A stretch of DNA of 64,000 nucleotides from CAIWHR01 sp963773195 (GCA_963773195.1 CAVZAE010000019.1:62001-126000), one strand, 5' to 3'; positions 21,489-30,353 are shown, numbered from the stretch's first letter. A program made the numbers and translations. The notes: generated from the letters alone by a model not told the origin.

Positions 21489-22748
21489 ATGACCGCGGCT
21501 GAACTGCCCCCCGATGCAGCAGCGGGCGAGGGGACCGTCAAGCGTCGGCGTTGCTTCATCATCAGCCCGATCGGCGAGGAGGGGTCGGCGGTCCGCGCGC
21601 ACGCGGACGACGTCATGGAATTCATCATCAAGCCGGCCCTGGCCAAGTACGACATCGATCCGGTTCGCTCCGACCAGATGGTCGAAAGCGGAACGATCAC
21701 CGAGCAGATGTTCCGCGAAATCGTCGGCGCAGACGTCTGCGTGGTCCTGTTGACGGGCTTCAATCCGAACGTGTTCTACGAGTTGGCCGTCGCCCAGGCG
21801 GCCGCACGTCCGGTGGTGATCCTGATCGAGAAAGGGCAGAACCTGCCTTTCGACGTGAAGGACCTCCGGAGCATCCAGTACGAAATGGCGCCGATCTCCC
21901 GGCTGGTCAAAGGCACGTTCGCCGACCGCGTGGCGGAGATGATCGGAGATATCAAGCGGTCACGTTGGAAGGCGCCGAACCTCTTCGAGCAGGTCGGCGT
22001 CACGCACAAGCTCGACGATGAGCTGCAAGTCCGGCGCCTGCTGGAGCGCGCACGGCCCGAAATCCTGCCGTTCGGAATGGACAAGCGGTATGCGCTGCCG
22101 GAGGATCCGCAACGCGAGATATGTCTCCTCACCGGCGACATGACCGAGCTCCAGACTCAGACCTTCGGCGCGGATGTCGTCGTCAGCTCGGTGAACACGG
22201 ATCTGCAGCTTGGCCGTTATTACGACGCCGACTCGATCTCGGGCGCACTGCGCTATCTGGATGCGGAACGATCGGCCGACGGGCGGATCGTCCGGGATTG
22301 CCTGGATCAGGCTCTGCAGGAGAGCATCAAGGCGCTGAGCATCGTGCTGCCGATGGTTCCGGGCCGCGTCATCGCAACGCGCACCAACCGGCTCGAGCGT
22401 GAGCACGGTATCAAGTACGTCTTCCATGCGGCCGCGTTGCAGGGCGCGGTCGGCGACGGTTACATGATGATGGACGAAGTGCTCGACGACTGCGTGCGCA
22501 ACGTGTTCGAGCGATTCGCCGAGATCGGACCCGAAGCCCATCTGTCATCGATCCTGTTCCCCATGCTCGGCGCCGCGACGACGAACATGGACCCGCTCGA
22601 CGTGGCTCGCAGGCTCCTGAATCCGATCGTCCACAAGATGTCGATGCTCAAGCAGTGCCAGAAAACGATCATCCTGGCCCGCTACGACTCGCACCGGCAG
22701 GCCGTCTATCACGCCGCGACCGAACTGGGGCTCAAGGAAATCGCGTAG
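21489..22748 (+). CDS. Nucleoside-deoxyribosyltransferase-like domain fused to a macro domain
   Basis: A 419-residue protein. Residues 19-150 match the nucleoside 2-deoxyribosyltransferase/TIR-like fold: CFIISPIGEEGSAVR, then GTITEQMFREIVGADV, and LTGFNPNVFYELAVAQ with Glu98 in the catalytic position. Residues about 225-410 are a macro-like domain: FGADVVVSSVNTDLQLG, the helix GRIVRDCLDQAL, GIKYVFHAAALQG, and LSSILFPMLGAATTNMDP. The first domain is related to folds that cleave the N-glycosidic bond of nucleotides such as NAD+; macro domains bind ADP-ribose and its cyclic derivatives. No signal peptide or membrane segment is seen, so it is cytoplasmic. It ends 5 bp before the convergent metalloprotease gene. 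The biochemical role is inferred from the domains. Confidence 0.75.
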   Translation: MTAAELPPDAAAGEGTVKRRRCFIISPIGEEGSAVRAHADDVMEFIIKPALAKYDIDPVRSDQMVESGTITEQMFREIVGADVCVVLLTGFNPNVFYELAVAQAAARPVVILIEKGQNLPFDVKDLRSIQYEMAPISRLVKGTFADRVAEMIGDIKRSRWKAPNLFEQVGVTHKLDDELQVRRLLERARPEILPFGMDKRYALPEDPQREICLLTGDMTELQTQTFGADVVVSSVNTDLQLGRYYDADSISGALRYLDAERSADGRIVRDCLDQALQESIKALSIVLPMVPGRVIATRTNRLEREHGIKYVFHAAALQGAVGDGYMMMDEVLDDCVRNVFERFAEIGPEAHLSSILFPMLGAATTNMDPLDVARRLLNPIVHKMSMLKQCQKTIILARYDSHRQAVYHAATELGLKEIA

Positions 22749-22753
22749 GCCGC

Positions 22754-23782
22754 CTACGACGCCCGCACCAGGATCGAGTAGTTCCCGACGCCGCCGGCGC
22801 GGTTGAAGTGCCGCACCTGAACGAAGTAGTCGCCCGCAATCAGGTCCGCGGCGATCCGGGCATTGGTGTCGATGCCGGAGTCGTCGTCTTCGGCGATCAG
22901 CGCTGTCTCGCTGTTGGGTCCGAACAGCTTCATCACGACGTCGGTCGGGCCCTCGGTATCGATGACGTAGCGCCCGTCCGCCGCGGCGGTGAACCGGAAC
23001 AGGTCCTCCTCACCGACCGTGCCGATCGAGGCGTCCGTCCGTCGCGCGGCGTTGACGTCGAGCGGCGTCGCATCGGTGCTCGTGCTGCCGGTCTTTGGAT
23101 ACATCTTCGCGCCCGCGATGAATTGCTTATCCTGAGCGGAGAGAACGTCGTTCGCCTTCGTCGCAATGCCGTTCAGCGTCCACTCGGCTGGGAAGAAGTA
23201 GAGCATGATCGAATCCGGGTCGAATTCGGTCCCGTTGATTTGGTCGACGGCGTACTTGCGCAGTACGTTGTGTCGGACCTTGTCCTCGTCCCAGAAATTG
23301 GGCGCCTTCGCCAATGCGGCGATGACAACAGGCTCGTTCCACTGGATTCCTCCGGCAGGATTCTGATGCTCGTGCGCGAGACCGATCGCATGGCCGAATT
23401 CGTGCGCGGCCGTACCGCCGTCGAGAAAGCCGAGGTTCATCGTCGGCTGGTTGGCCGGAATGCCGCGGCAATCGGTGCCAACATAGGACCAGGCGCCGTC
23501 GTTGGGGTCGAACGCGATGCGGATCTCGGCGTCGGGTGCATCGTTGAAGTCGAACTTGAGGTTGGCGACGGCGGCCCACCAACCGGCCTGCTCGCGCGCG
23601 ATCGCCCGTTGTGCAGGCGTGCCGGAAAGGAACCGCACTCGCAGTGTCGACCCGTTCATCCACGCTTTGCCGATCGGCGATATGGCGCGGTCGCGGCCTT
23701 CGGGACCGCGCATGGTTCGTTGGGGGCGCATCGCGTCGCGCGGCAGGACGCGGTCGACGCAAACCCTTAGTCTGTCGGCCAT
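22754..23782 (-). CDS. Metzincin (astacin/M12-like) zinc protease with a C-terminal PPC domain
   Basis: A 342-residue protein. The zinc site HEFGHAIGLAHEHQ lies near residue 127 and the Met-turn DPDSIMLYFF about 70 residues later, both complete, so the protease should be active. After residue about 250 comes a beta-rich PPC domain (LFRFTAAADGRYVIDTEG, then AGDYFVQVRHF). The N-terminus (MADRLRVCVDRVLPR) has no signal peptide, although this family is normally exported. The start at 23782 has GGAGGGATGACCC, so a missed upstream signal is unlikely. It is divergent from the esterase-trypsin gene across 149 bp. A cytoplasmic protease, or export by another system, are both possible. Confidence 0.85.
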   Translation of the reverse strand: MADRLRVCVDRVLPRDAMRPQRTMRGPEGRDRAISPIGKAWMNGSTLRVRFLSGTPAQRAIAREQAGWWAAVANLKFDFNDAPDAEIRIAFDPNDGAWSYVGTDCRGIPANQPTMNLGFLDGGTAAHEFGHAIGLAHEHQNPAGGIQWNEPVVIAALAKAPNFWDEDKVRHNVLRKYAVDQINGTEFDPDSIMLYFFPAEWTLNGIATKANDVLSAQDKQFIAGAKMYPKTGSTSTDATPLDVNAARRTDASIGTVGEEDLFRFTAAADGRYVIDTEGPTDVVMKLFGPNSETALIAEDDDSGIDTNARIAADLIAGDYFVQVRHFNRAGGVGNYSILVRAS

Positions 23783-23931
23783 GGGTCATCCCTCCATTTC
23801 GGTGATCTTAGCGGAAGCAGGCGCTGCCCGTCGGGCAGGTGGATCAATGGTAGCTCCTCCCGGCGCCGGTTGATAGAGACGCATTCCCTCACGAATACTG
23901 GGTTGCGCGCCAACAATCGGGAGACCGGACG

Positions 23932-26628
23932 ATGGCTCACGTGACCTTCGTCCACGGGATGGCGAACAAGCCCCCGGCGGACCTCATGCTCCAACTGTGG
24001 CTGCGAGCACTCGCGCGCGACGACCCGAAGCCGGAAGTTCACGCACCGCCGGACGCCGGGCTCGATCTCGGAACGCTCGGCGTGAGCGTCGACTCCGTCT
24101 ACTGGGCCGACGTTCTCTATGCGACTCCGGAGACCGATGTCAGCAGCTACGAGAGCACCGCCGAGGAACGTGCGTCGATCGAGGGCGTGCCGGTCGATGC
24201 CCTGGGAGCCGCCCGCGATGCCGCAACCGGCGAGCGGTGGCGCGCGGACCTTTCCCCGGGTGAACGGGCCTTCGTGCGACGACTCGAGCAGCAGCTGCGG
24301 TTCGAGGCCGCCGGATCGCAGGAAGTCGCGGTTCGGATGGCCGTCGCGTCGGCCGTCGAGCGCATCCCGCTGCCCGATTTCATCAAGCGCCCGCTGATGG
24401 ATATGCTGCTGCGCGATGTCCATCATTACTTCTTCAATGTCGAGTTCTCGCCGCGCCCCGGAGCGACCTATCGAGTCCGCGACGAGCTGCAGAAGAGGTT
24501 CCTGGAGCACGTGATTGCGCATGCGGACGAGCGGCCGCATGTCATCGTCTGTCACAGCATGGGAACCTTCATCACCTACGACTGCATCCGCAATCGCCCC
24601 GAGTGCCCGCCGATCGACGGCCTCATCACGCTCGGAAGCCCGCTCGGGCTCGACGAAGTCCAGGATGCGGTCGCGCCCCGAGGCGGCCATGTCGATTTCC
24701 CGGACGAGAAGCTCAAGGGGCCGTGGATCAACATCTTCGATCCGCTCGATCCGGTCGTCGGCTTCGATCCGTACTTCGCCAACGATTACCTGCGCAACGG
24801 TGCCGAGGCCGTCGTCGACGTTCGCGAAGCCAACTGGGGGGAGTGGCGACACAACATCGTCAAGTATCTGGGCGGCCCGCGACTGCGCGCTGAGCTCAAG
24901 CGCCTGTTGGCGGGTGCGCAGGTCGAATCGCTGCCGAGGAAGGCTGCAGCGCTTTCCAGCGGTGCCGGGCGCGCCGCCGGCGAGCAGGAGTCGGTCACGC
25001 CGGCATCGCGCCGGACCGTACCGAGTGCGCCAGGTTCGAGCGTCCCGCCGCCACCTGCGCTGGCAGCGAAGCTCGATCCACCGACAATTCGCAAATTGGA
25101 GCGTGAAGAGCTGGCTCGCCTTGGCGACGAGGTCGTGCGTGCTGGCACGCTGGAAGGCGTCGCGGCCATGCCCGAGCAAATCGTCGCTCTCGGCTCCGCC
25201 CTGCGGGCGCAACGAATGTTTCCCGAGTTGCGAGCTCTCGCTGAGTCGGCGGCGGCGGAGAAGCTGGAGAGCCCGACGCTGCAGCGGCTGCACGCGCAGG
25301 CGTTGATCGAGGGGGGCGAGCTCACCGAAGCCGTGCCGGTGCTGCGCGGACTCCTCAAATCGGACGAACAGCTCGAGGCCAAGGGCCTGCTCGGGCGCAT
25401 CGAAAAGCAGCGTTACGTCAATCAAGTGCTGGCGCAGGGCAAGGGCAAGCCCGGCCAATTGCGCCGCGCCATCGATGCGTACCTCGAAGCCTACGATGAA
25501 GACGCCCGCAAGCCCGCGTGGCACGGAGTCAACGCGCTTGCTCTGCTGAAGCTCGGAGAGCGAAAAGGCGTTCGCCACGACCGCAGCGCCGATGTTCCGC
25601 GCATGGCTCATGCGATTGCCAAGCGGCTGCAGCAGCAGTTCGACGACGACAAGGCCGGTTACTGGGAGCTGGCGACGACGGGCGAAGCCTGCCTCGCTGT
25701 CGACCAGCCGGATGCGGCCGAGCTATGGTATCGCCGCGCCCTCGACGCCGATGACGTCGAAGCTTTTGCTCTCGCAAGCAGCATTCGCCAGCTCAAGGAA
25801 GTTTGGGGATTGAATGCCGGCGAGGGCGTCGGAAGGCGATTGCTGCCGCCCCTCGAAGCGATGCTCGCGCGGACCGGCAAGCTGGCGCTGTTCACGCCGG
25901 AGGCCGTAAGGCACCCCGATGCCGAGGGGATGCTCGAAAAGGTCTTCGGCGATACAGGCTTCATTAGTCCGGAAAAGATTCGCTTGGGCCTCAAGCGCTG
26001 CGAGGCCGTCGGAAGAGTCGAGGAGACGACGGGCGACGGGGTCGGCTCCGGCTTCGCCATCCCCGGTAGCGCGCTTTCGGCGAGCTGGCCGAACAACTTC
26101 CTGTTCGTGACGAACAATCACGTCATGAGCACGACGAATCCCGACGCGCTTCGCATCGCCAACGCGCAGGTAACCTTCCATGCGCTTCGCGACAGCAGCG
26201 GCAAGCCCTTCACGACCCGTTTTGCCGGAATTCTCCGGGAATCGCCTCTCGACAAGCTCGATTTCACCGTGCTCGAGCTGGCCAGCCAGCCGCTAGGGCT
26301 CGAGCCGTATCCCGTTGCCGACACGTTGCCGACCGTCAATAGCGGTCAACGCCTCTACGTGATCGGCCACCCGCGCGGCGGCGGGCTCATGTTTTCGATG
26401 CAGGACAACCGGCTGATCGACTACGGTGCGCCGAGCGATTGTCGCGTGCACTACCGCACCCCCACCGAGCCGGGCAGCTCCGGCAGCCCGGTGTTCAACG
26501 GCGGATGGGATCTCGTCGCGCTTCATCATTCCGGGTCGGCGACGATGAATCGCATTCATGGAACGGGTACGTACGAAGCCAACGAAGGGATCTGGATCCA
26601 GGCCATCCGCAAGGAGCTGGGCGCATGA
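23932..26628 (+). CDS. Esterase-like/repeat/trypsin-like protease fusion
   Basis: An 898-residue cytoplasmic protein with no signal peptide. Residues 1-330 form an alpha/beta-hydrolase: VTFVHGMANKPP at the start, nucleophile Ser209 in VIVCHSMGTF, and a candidate histidine in EWRHNIVKYL. A proline-rich linker (about 350-380) follows. Residues about 380-640 are alpha-helical repeats (for example RKPAWHGVNALALLKLGER and DAAELWYRRALDADDVEA). Residues about 700-898 are a trypsin-like domain with His730 (TNNHVMS), Asp777 (LDKLDFTVLE) and Ser852 (PGSSGSPVF), so both enzyme centres look complete. Repeat-linked trypsins are described as effectors in bacterial conflict systems; an added esterase is unusual. 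The nuclease gene follows 82 bp downstream. Confidence 0.85.
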   Translation: MAHVTFVHGMANKPPADLMLQLWLRALARDDPKPEVHAPPDAGLDLGTLGVSVDSVYWADVLYATPETDVSSYESTAEERASIEGVPVDALGAARDAATGERWRADLSPGERAFVRRLEQQLRFEAAGSQEVAVRMAVASAVERIPLPDFIKRPLMDMLLRDVHHYFFNVEFSPRPGATYRVRDELQKRFLEHVIAHADERPHVIVCHSMGTFITYDCIRNRPECPPIDGLITLGSPLGLDEVQDAVAPRGGHVDFPDEKLKGPWINIFDPLDPVVGFDPYFANDYLRNGAEAVVDVREANWGEWRHNIVKYLGGPRLRAELKRLLAGAQVESLPRKAAALSSGAGRAAGEQESVTPASRRTVPSAPGSSVPPPPALAAKLDPPTIRKLEREELARLGDEVVRAGTLEGVAAMPEQIVALGSALRAQRMFPELRALAESAAAEKLESPTLQRLHAQALIEGGELTEAVPVLRGLLKSDEQLEAKGLLGRIEKQRYVNQVLAQGKGKPGQLRRAIDAYLEAYDEDARKPAWHGVNALALLKLGERKGVRHDRSADVPRMAHAIAKRLQQQFDDDKAGYWELATTGEACLAVDQPDAAELWYRRALDADDVEAFALASSIRQLKEVWGLNAGEGVGRRLLPPLEAMLARTGKLALFTPEAVRHPDAEGMLEKVFGDTGFISPEKIRLGLKRCEAVGRVEETTGDGVGSGFAIPGSALSASWPNNFLFVTNNHVMSTTNPDALRIANAQVTFHALRDSSGKPFTTRFAGILRESPLDKLDFTVLELASQPLGLEPYPVADTLPTVNSGQRLYVIGHPRGGGLMFSMQDNRLIDYGAPSDCRVHYRTPTEPGSSGSPVFNGGWDLVALHHSGSATMNRIHGTGTYEANEGIWIQAIRKELGA

Positions 26629-26710
26629 TCGTGCGGGCAGGACCGGTCGCTCCGCAACCCACGTGATCGGTGACGAAGTACGCAGCACCGGCGATAGCAA
26701 GGAGGCTGCA

Positions 26711-27658
26711 ATGAGCTACCGAGATTCCCCCCCAGTGCGTCTAGCGGACATGCGAAGCCTCCGCGAGATCGCGGAGAGCGTACGGGTGCGGCCGGGCGCG
26801 GGCACGCTCGAATCTGTGGAGCGCCAGCGCTTGCACGACGAAGCGTATTTCCGCGATCGCGGGGGCTTCGACGAGGCCTTCCTCGACGCATTTCCGGTGC
26901 CGTTGCCGGGCGCCGGGCGCACCGCGGGCGACGAGGCGCCGCTGACATCGAACGACGGGCACGTGCTGCGCTATAGCAACTTCGCCGTCGTGATGTCGGC
27001 ATCGCGGCGAATCGCGCTCTACACTGCGGTCAACATCGACGGCCAGGCATCGCAGAAGATCAAGCGCGACAAGGACGCGTGGTTCTATGACGATAGGATC
27101 GACCGCGCGCACCAGGTAGGCGAGGAGCTGTACCGCGACAACGAACTCGACCGCGGTCACCTCGTCCGCCGGGAGGACCCGGTGTGGGGCCCGCTGGCGG
27201 CGCTCGCCAACGACGACACCTTCCACTTCACCAACTGTTCGCCGCAACACAGCGGGATGAACCAGAAAACCTGGCTGGGCCTCGAGGACTATATCCTGCA
27301 GAACGCACGAGTCCACGCGCTGCGCATATGCGTGTTCACCGGGCCGGTGCTGCGCTCCGATGACATGGTCTATCGGGGCATCAAGATCCCGAAGGAGTAT
27401 TGGAAAGTCGTCGCGTTCCGAAGCGACGATCGCCCGTCCGCGACGGCGTACCTGGTGAGCCAGGGCAAGCTCATCGAAGACCTCGAGTTCGCGTTCGGGC
27501 GCTACAAGACCTATCAGGTGGCCGTCGCCGAGGTCCAGGAGCTCTCCGGTCTCGACTTCGGCGATCTCGCTCGCTTCGACGGATTTTCGAACGAAACCGT
27601 CACTGAGGGGCGGTGGCATCGGCAGGAGTTGGATTCCTGGGAGGCGATTCGAATCTGA
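26711..27658 (+). CDS. DNA/RNA non-specific endonuclease (NUC family), no signal peptide
   Basis: A 315-residue protein. The metal-nuclease signature DRGHLVRR lies at about residue 150, with the catalytic histidine, followed by FHFTNCSPQHSGMNQKTW with the metal-binding asparagine. Strands on either side (YSNFAVVMSASRRIALYTA; LRICVFTGPVL) complete the beta-beta-alpha-metal fold. Members such as Serratia nuclease are normally secreted, but here there is no signal peptide (MSYRDSPPVRLAD), so it would act inside the cell. AAGGAGGCTGCA stands in front of the ATG at 26711 and settles the start. It lies between the esterase-trypsin gene and the SLOG-like gene on the same strand. Confidence 0.88.
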   Translation: MSYRDSPPVRLADMRSLREIAESVRVRPGAGTLESVERQRLHDEAYFRDRGGFDEAFLDAFPVPLPGAGRTAGDEAPLTSNDGHVLRYSNFAVVMSASRRIALYTAVNIDGQASQKIKRDKDAWFYDDRIDRAHQVGEELYRDNELDRGHLVRREDPVWGPLAALANDDTFHFTNCSPQHSGMNQKTWLGLEDYILQNARVHALRICVFTGPVLRSDDMVYRGIKIPKEYWKVVAFRSDDRPSATAYLVSQGKLIEDLEFAFGRYKTYQVAVAEVQELSGLDFGDLARFDGFSNETVTEGRWHRQELDSWEAIRI

Positions 27659-27812
27659 CGGCGCCGTTGGGCGCGGCTTTGGCGCGGACAATCCAATGGC
27701 GGCGGAACGGACCTTGGCGGCGATCGGCTGGCGAACAAACGGCAGGCATGGATCTGCCCGCATTGCGTTCGCGGCCGTTGCCATCGTGTTCGCGACGGTC
27801 CAAGGAGAAGCC

Positions 27813-28484
27813 ATGGGCGCCGAAACGAACAGCTCGCGCGAACAACGCGGATCGACGCAGTCATCGGCAACGGATGCCGGACGCATCGTTCGTCCAGCCA
27901 ACGGCGATGCGGCGATCGCGTTGATCCGCGGCGCAGGGCGCCCGGTCGTCACGTTCGTGGGTTTTTCCGGCGCGGGGTATGAAGATCCGCGTGCAGTCGC
28001 GCTTGCGATCGCAAAGGTGCTCGACGAGTTCGAGCCGACATCAGTCATGATCTCTGCCGGCGCGACACCGGAGGGCATCGGCGTGGTGTACAGCCTGGCG
28101 AAGAACCGAGGGTTCACTACGATCGGCATCGTATCGGCGATTGCGGAGAAGGAGGGCGCGACCTTCTCCCCGCACGTGGATACCGTCTATGTGATTGCTG
28201 ACGATACGTGGGGCGGGATCGGTGCCGACGGAAGGCTCTCGCCGACGTCGTCCGCGATCGTCGGAGTCACCGCCGAGATGATCGCGATCGGCGGCGGCGA
28301 TATCGCGCGCGATGAGATTGTGGCCGCAAGGACCATGGGTAAGAAAGTTCGCTACATCGCGGCGGACATGAACCACGCGGCGGCGATTGCGAAGGCTCGG
28401 GACAAGCGCCAACCCGATCCCACCGACTTTCGCGGCGCGCTGCCCCCTTATTTTGACGAGACCAAGCCGCCTGCCGACAAATGA
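27813..28484 (+). CDS. SLOG/LOG-like Rossmann protein
   Basis: A 223-residue protein whose core has the Rossmann pattern of the SLOG superfamily: VTFVGFSGAGYEDPRAVA, then TSVMISAGATPEGIGVVYSL, and IAIGGGDIARDEIVAA, which contains the glycine-rich turn and the acidic DE pair. SLOG domains bind or process nucleotide-derived ligands and sense cyclic ADP-ribose in Thoeris effectors. The frame is open back to 27696 and there would begin with a signal-like stretch, but the ATG at 27813 has an excellent AAGGAG five bases upstream, so a cytoplasmic start is preferred. It is followed 40 bp later by the TIR-transmembrane gene. The family call is from motif shape, not a database match. Confidence 0.6.
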   Translation: MGAETNSSREQRGSTQSSATDAGRIVRPANGDAAIALIRGAGRPVVTFVGFSGAGYEDPRAVALAIAKVLDEFEPTSVMISAGATPEGIGVVYSLAKNRGFTTIGIVSAIAEKEGATFSPHVDTVYVIADDTWGGIGADGRLSPTSSAIVGVTAEMIAIGGGDIARDEIVAARTMGKKVRYIAADMNHAAAIAKARDKRQPDPTDFRGALPPYFDETKPPADK

Positions 28485-28524
28485 AGGAATCCGAGCCGCG
28501 ACTTGCGGGCGATGCCCTTGCGAG

Positions 28525-30297
28525 ATGACCATGGCATCGCCTTCATTTTTCAGCTACTCGCGCAAGGACTATTACTTCGCGGAATCGCTGGCCTTTCACC
28601 TGCTGCGACGGGGCGTGCCCATCTGGCTGGACGTCAGGGATCTCGATCCCGGGAAGGACTGGGAGCGCAGCCTCGAGGACGCACTCGACGCCGCGGCGAC
28701 TGTCGTTCTTGTCGTCTCGCCCGACAGCATGAAGTCGCCGCATGTCCGTGACGAATGGCAGCGGGCATTGCGCCAGGGCAAGACCATCATTCTTGCAAGA
28801 TTTCGTCGTGCCAAGGTTCCCGTCGAGCTGCAACGGTGCGAAAGCGTCAACTTTCGGTTCGCCTTCGGCCGCGCGCTGCGCAAGCTCGTTGCCCGGCTGG
28901 CGCCGCCCGTGCCGGCAGCCATCCCGCAACGGACGTCCGATGGCAACGGTGCCGCAATCGCGGTGCCTCCATGGGTCGCGCTGATGGCGATATCGCTGGG
29001 CGTTCCGTCGCTGGGCTACCTGCTGCTCGCGAGCTGGGCGCCGGATCCATCGGCCTCCGTCTCGACACTTGTCCACTGGACAGTGCTGCCGATCATGGCG
29101 TTGCTGCTGCTTTGGTTCTTTTGCCTTACGTACCTGCGCCGGCAGATGGGAATGACCCGGCTCGCAGGTTGCCTCATCTGCCTGGCCGGTATCTTCGCGA
29201 TGCCTATCGTGTTGTTCGGCTTCCTCGGTGAAATCAAATCGTTGAACTACGACGAGTCCGTCGTTCGAATGGCGCGGGATCACTGGCGCGCGGGTGTCGT
29301 GCTCGCAGCGATTCCGTTGGCGGGCCTCGTCGTGCTGATGCTTTTCCGCCCGGAAGACCTGTTGCGCTGGGCGCCCACCGGTACGGCGTGGTCCGGCTAT
29401 CGCGTCGGTCACGTTGCCGACGCCGTGTTCGCCCGCGCCGACCTGGGCACGCAGTTCTCTCTCGTCGAGCAATTCTCCATGTTGCATGACCCCGTGGATG
29501 CCCCGATGGCGGAACGCCTGCGACGGCAGCTCGGCGCGCAAGGCGCGACCGAGATCGCCGCGGACAGCGCGACGACCGTGCTGTTGCTGAGCAACCGCAC
29601 GCGGACGGCGTGGCTCGATCAACAGACCGAGCGCCTCCCCAAGGCGATGCTGACGGTGGTGGGAACTTCGATCCGGTTGCCCGACAGTCTCGAGCGGTTG
29701 TGGCGCCGGCAGTGGATTGACTTTCGCCGCTGGGATCCCCGGCGCGCCGATCGCGAGAAGGCCTTGCCTCAGGTGCCCGAAGCGGTGACGGGTTCGCGCG
29801 TTCCCACGGTGATCAGTCATGTCCACCAGATGCTGTGCGCACTCGCGGCGCTGCTTCTGGTGCTGGCGGGCAAGGTCGACGAGTCTTCAGGTGCGAGCGA
29901 TGACTTGTACCCCGCACAGATCGCGGCTGGCCTCGGGGCGCTCTGGTGGGGCCTCCTGGCGCGGCGATTCTTGCGCCGAAGCCGGGTGGAAGCGAATTTC
30001 GCGCGCGACTGCGTGATCGGGTGGGTCGCGACGCTGGTGGGTGTCGCCTGGTGCGGATACACGATGGCTGCGCGGGACGAGCCTGTCAGCCGTCTGTTGG
30101 TGGTCGGCGCCGTCCTGATCGCTGCCTTTGTCTGGCTATCGCGGCAGCGCACGGCTATCGCGTTCTGGTTTCCTGCGGAACGGGCCGGACGCGAGAGTCC
30201 GCAACAGAGCCTGGCGCCGGGTCGGAACTGGCGCACCCTGATCGTGCTCACCGTCTATCTCTTCGCCTGGTACTTGGTGCTGGAGGGTGGGACATGA
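28525..30297 (+). CDS. TIR domain protein with two multi-pass membrane blocks
   Basis: A 590-residue protein. Residues 1-130 are a TIR domain: FFSYSRKDYYFAESLAFHL, then GVPIWLDVRDLDPGKDW, SLEDALDAA with the glutamate expected to act in NAD+ cleavage, and VVSPDSMKSPHVRDEW. Four hydrophobic helices follow (about 150-275), then a soluble part (about 285-430) that looks like a degenerate second TIR (TVLLLSNRTRTAWLDQQTERLP), and four to five more helices to the end (last one LIVLTVYLFAWYLVL). The start is not certain: ATG at 28525 or 28531, both with a weak site. The next gene starts 57 bp downstream. It would be an inner-membrane TIR enzyme or adaptor. A TIR with two membrane blocks is not a common layout. 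Confidence 0.85.
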   Translation: MTMASPSFFSYSRKDYYFAESLAFHLLRRGVPIWLDVRDLDPGKDWERSLEDALDAAATVVLVVSPDSMKSPHVRDEWQRALRQGKTIILARFRRAKVPVELQRCESVNFRFAFGRALRKLVARLAPPVPAAIPQRTSDGNGAAIAVPPWVALMAISLGVPSLGYLLLASWAPDPSASVSTLVHWTVLPIMALLLLWFFCLTYLRRQMGMTRLAGCLICLAGIFAMPIVLFGFLGEIKSLNYDESVVRMARDHWRAGVVLAAIPLAGLVVLMLFRPEDLLRWAPTGTAWSGYRVGHVADAVFARADLGTQFSLVEQFSMLHDPVDAPMAERLRRQLGAQGATEIAADSATTVLLLSNRTRTAWLDQQTERLPKAMLTVVGTSIRLPDSLERLWRRQWIDFRRWDPRRADREKALPQVPEAVTGSRVPTVISHVHQMLCALAALLLVLAGKVDESSGASDDLYPAQIAAGLGALWWGLLARRFLRRSRVEANFARDCVIGWVATLVGVAWCGYTMAARDEPVSRLLVVGAVLIAAFVWLSRQRTAIAFWFPAERAGRESPQQSLAPGRNWRTLIVLTVYLFAWYLVLEGGT

Positions 30298-30353
30298 GTT
30301 GCCACGGAGCCGTGCGGGTGGTGAAAAGACGTTGTGCCCGCTAAGGGAAGGCT

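Noticed and set aside
19718..22748. Patatin next to TIR/macro genes as a CBASS-type system
   Set aside because: No CD-NTase or Cap2/Cap3 gene is present, and the patatin gene is separated by an SRPBCC gene and a GH25 remnant and is itself frameshifted.
27696..27812. Signal peptide on the SLOG-like protein
   Set aside because: The hydrophobic text lies upstream of a strong ribosome site and ATG at 27813, so it is probably untranslated leader.
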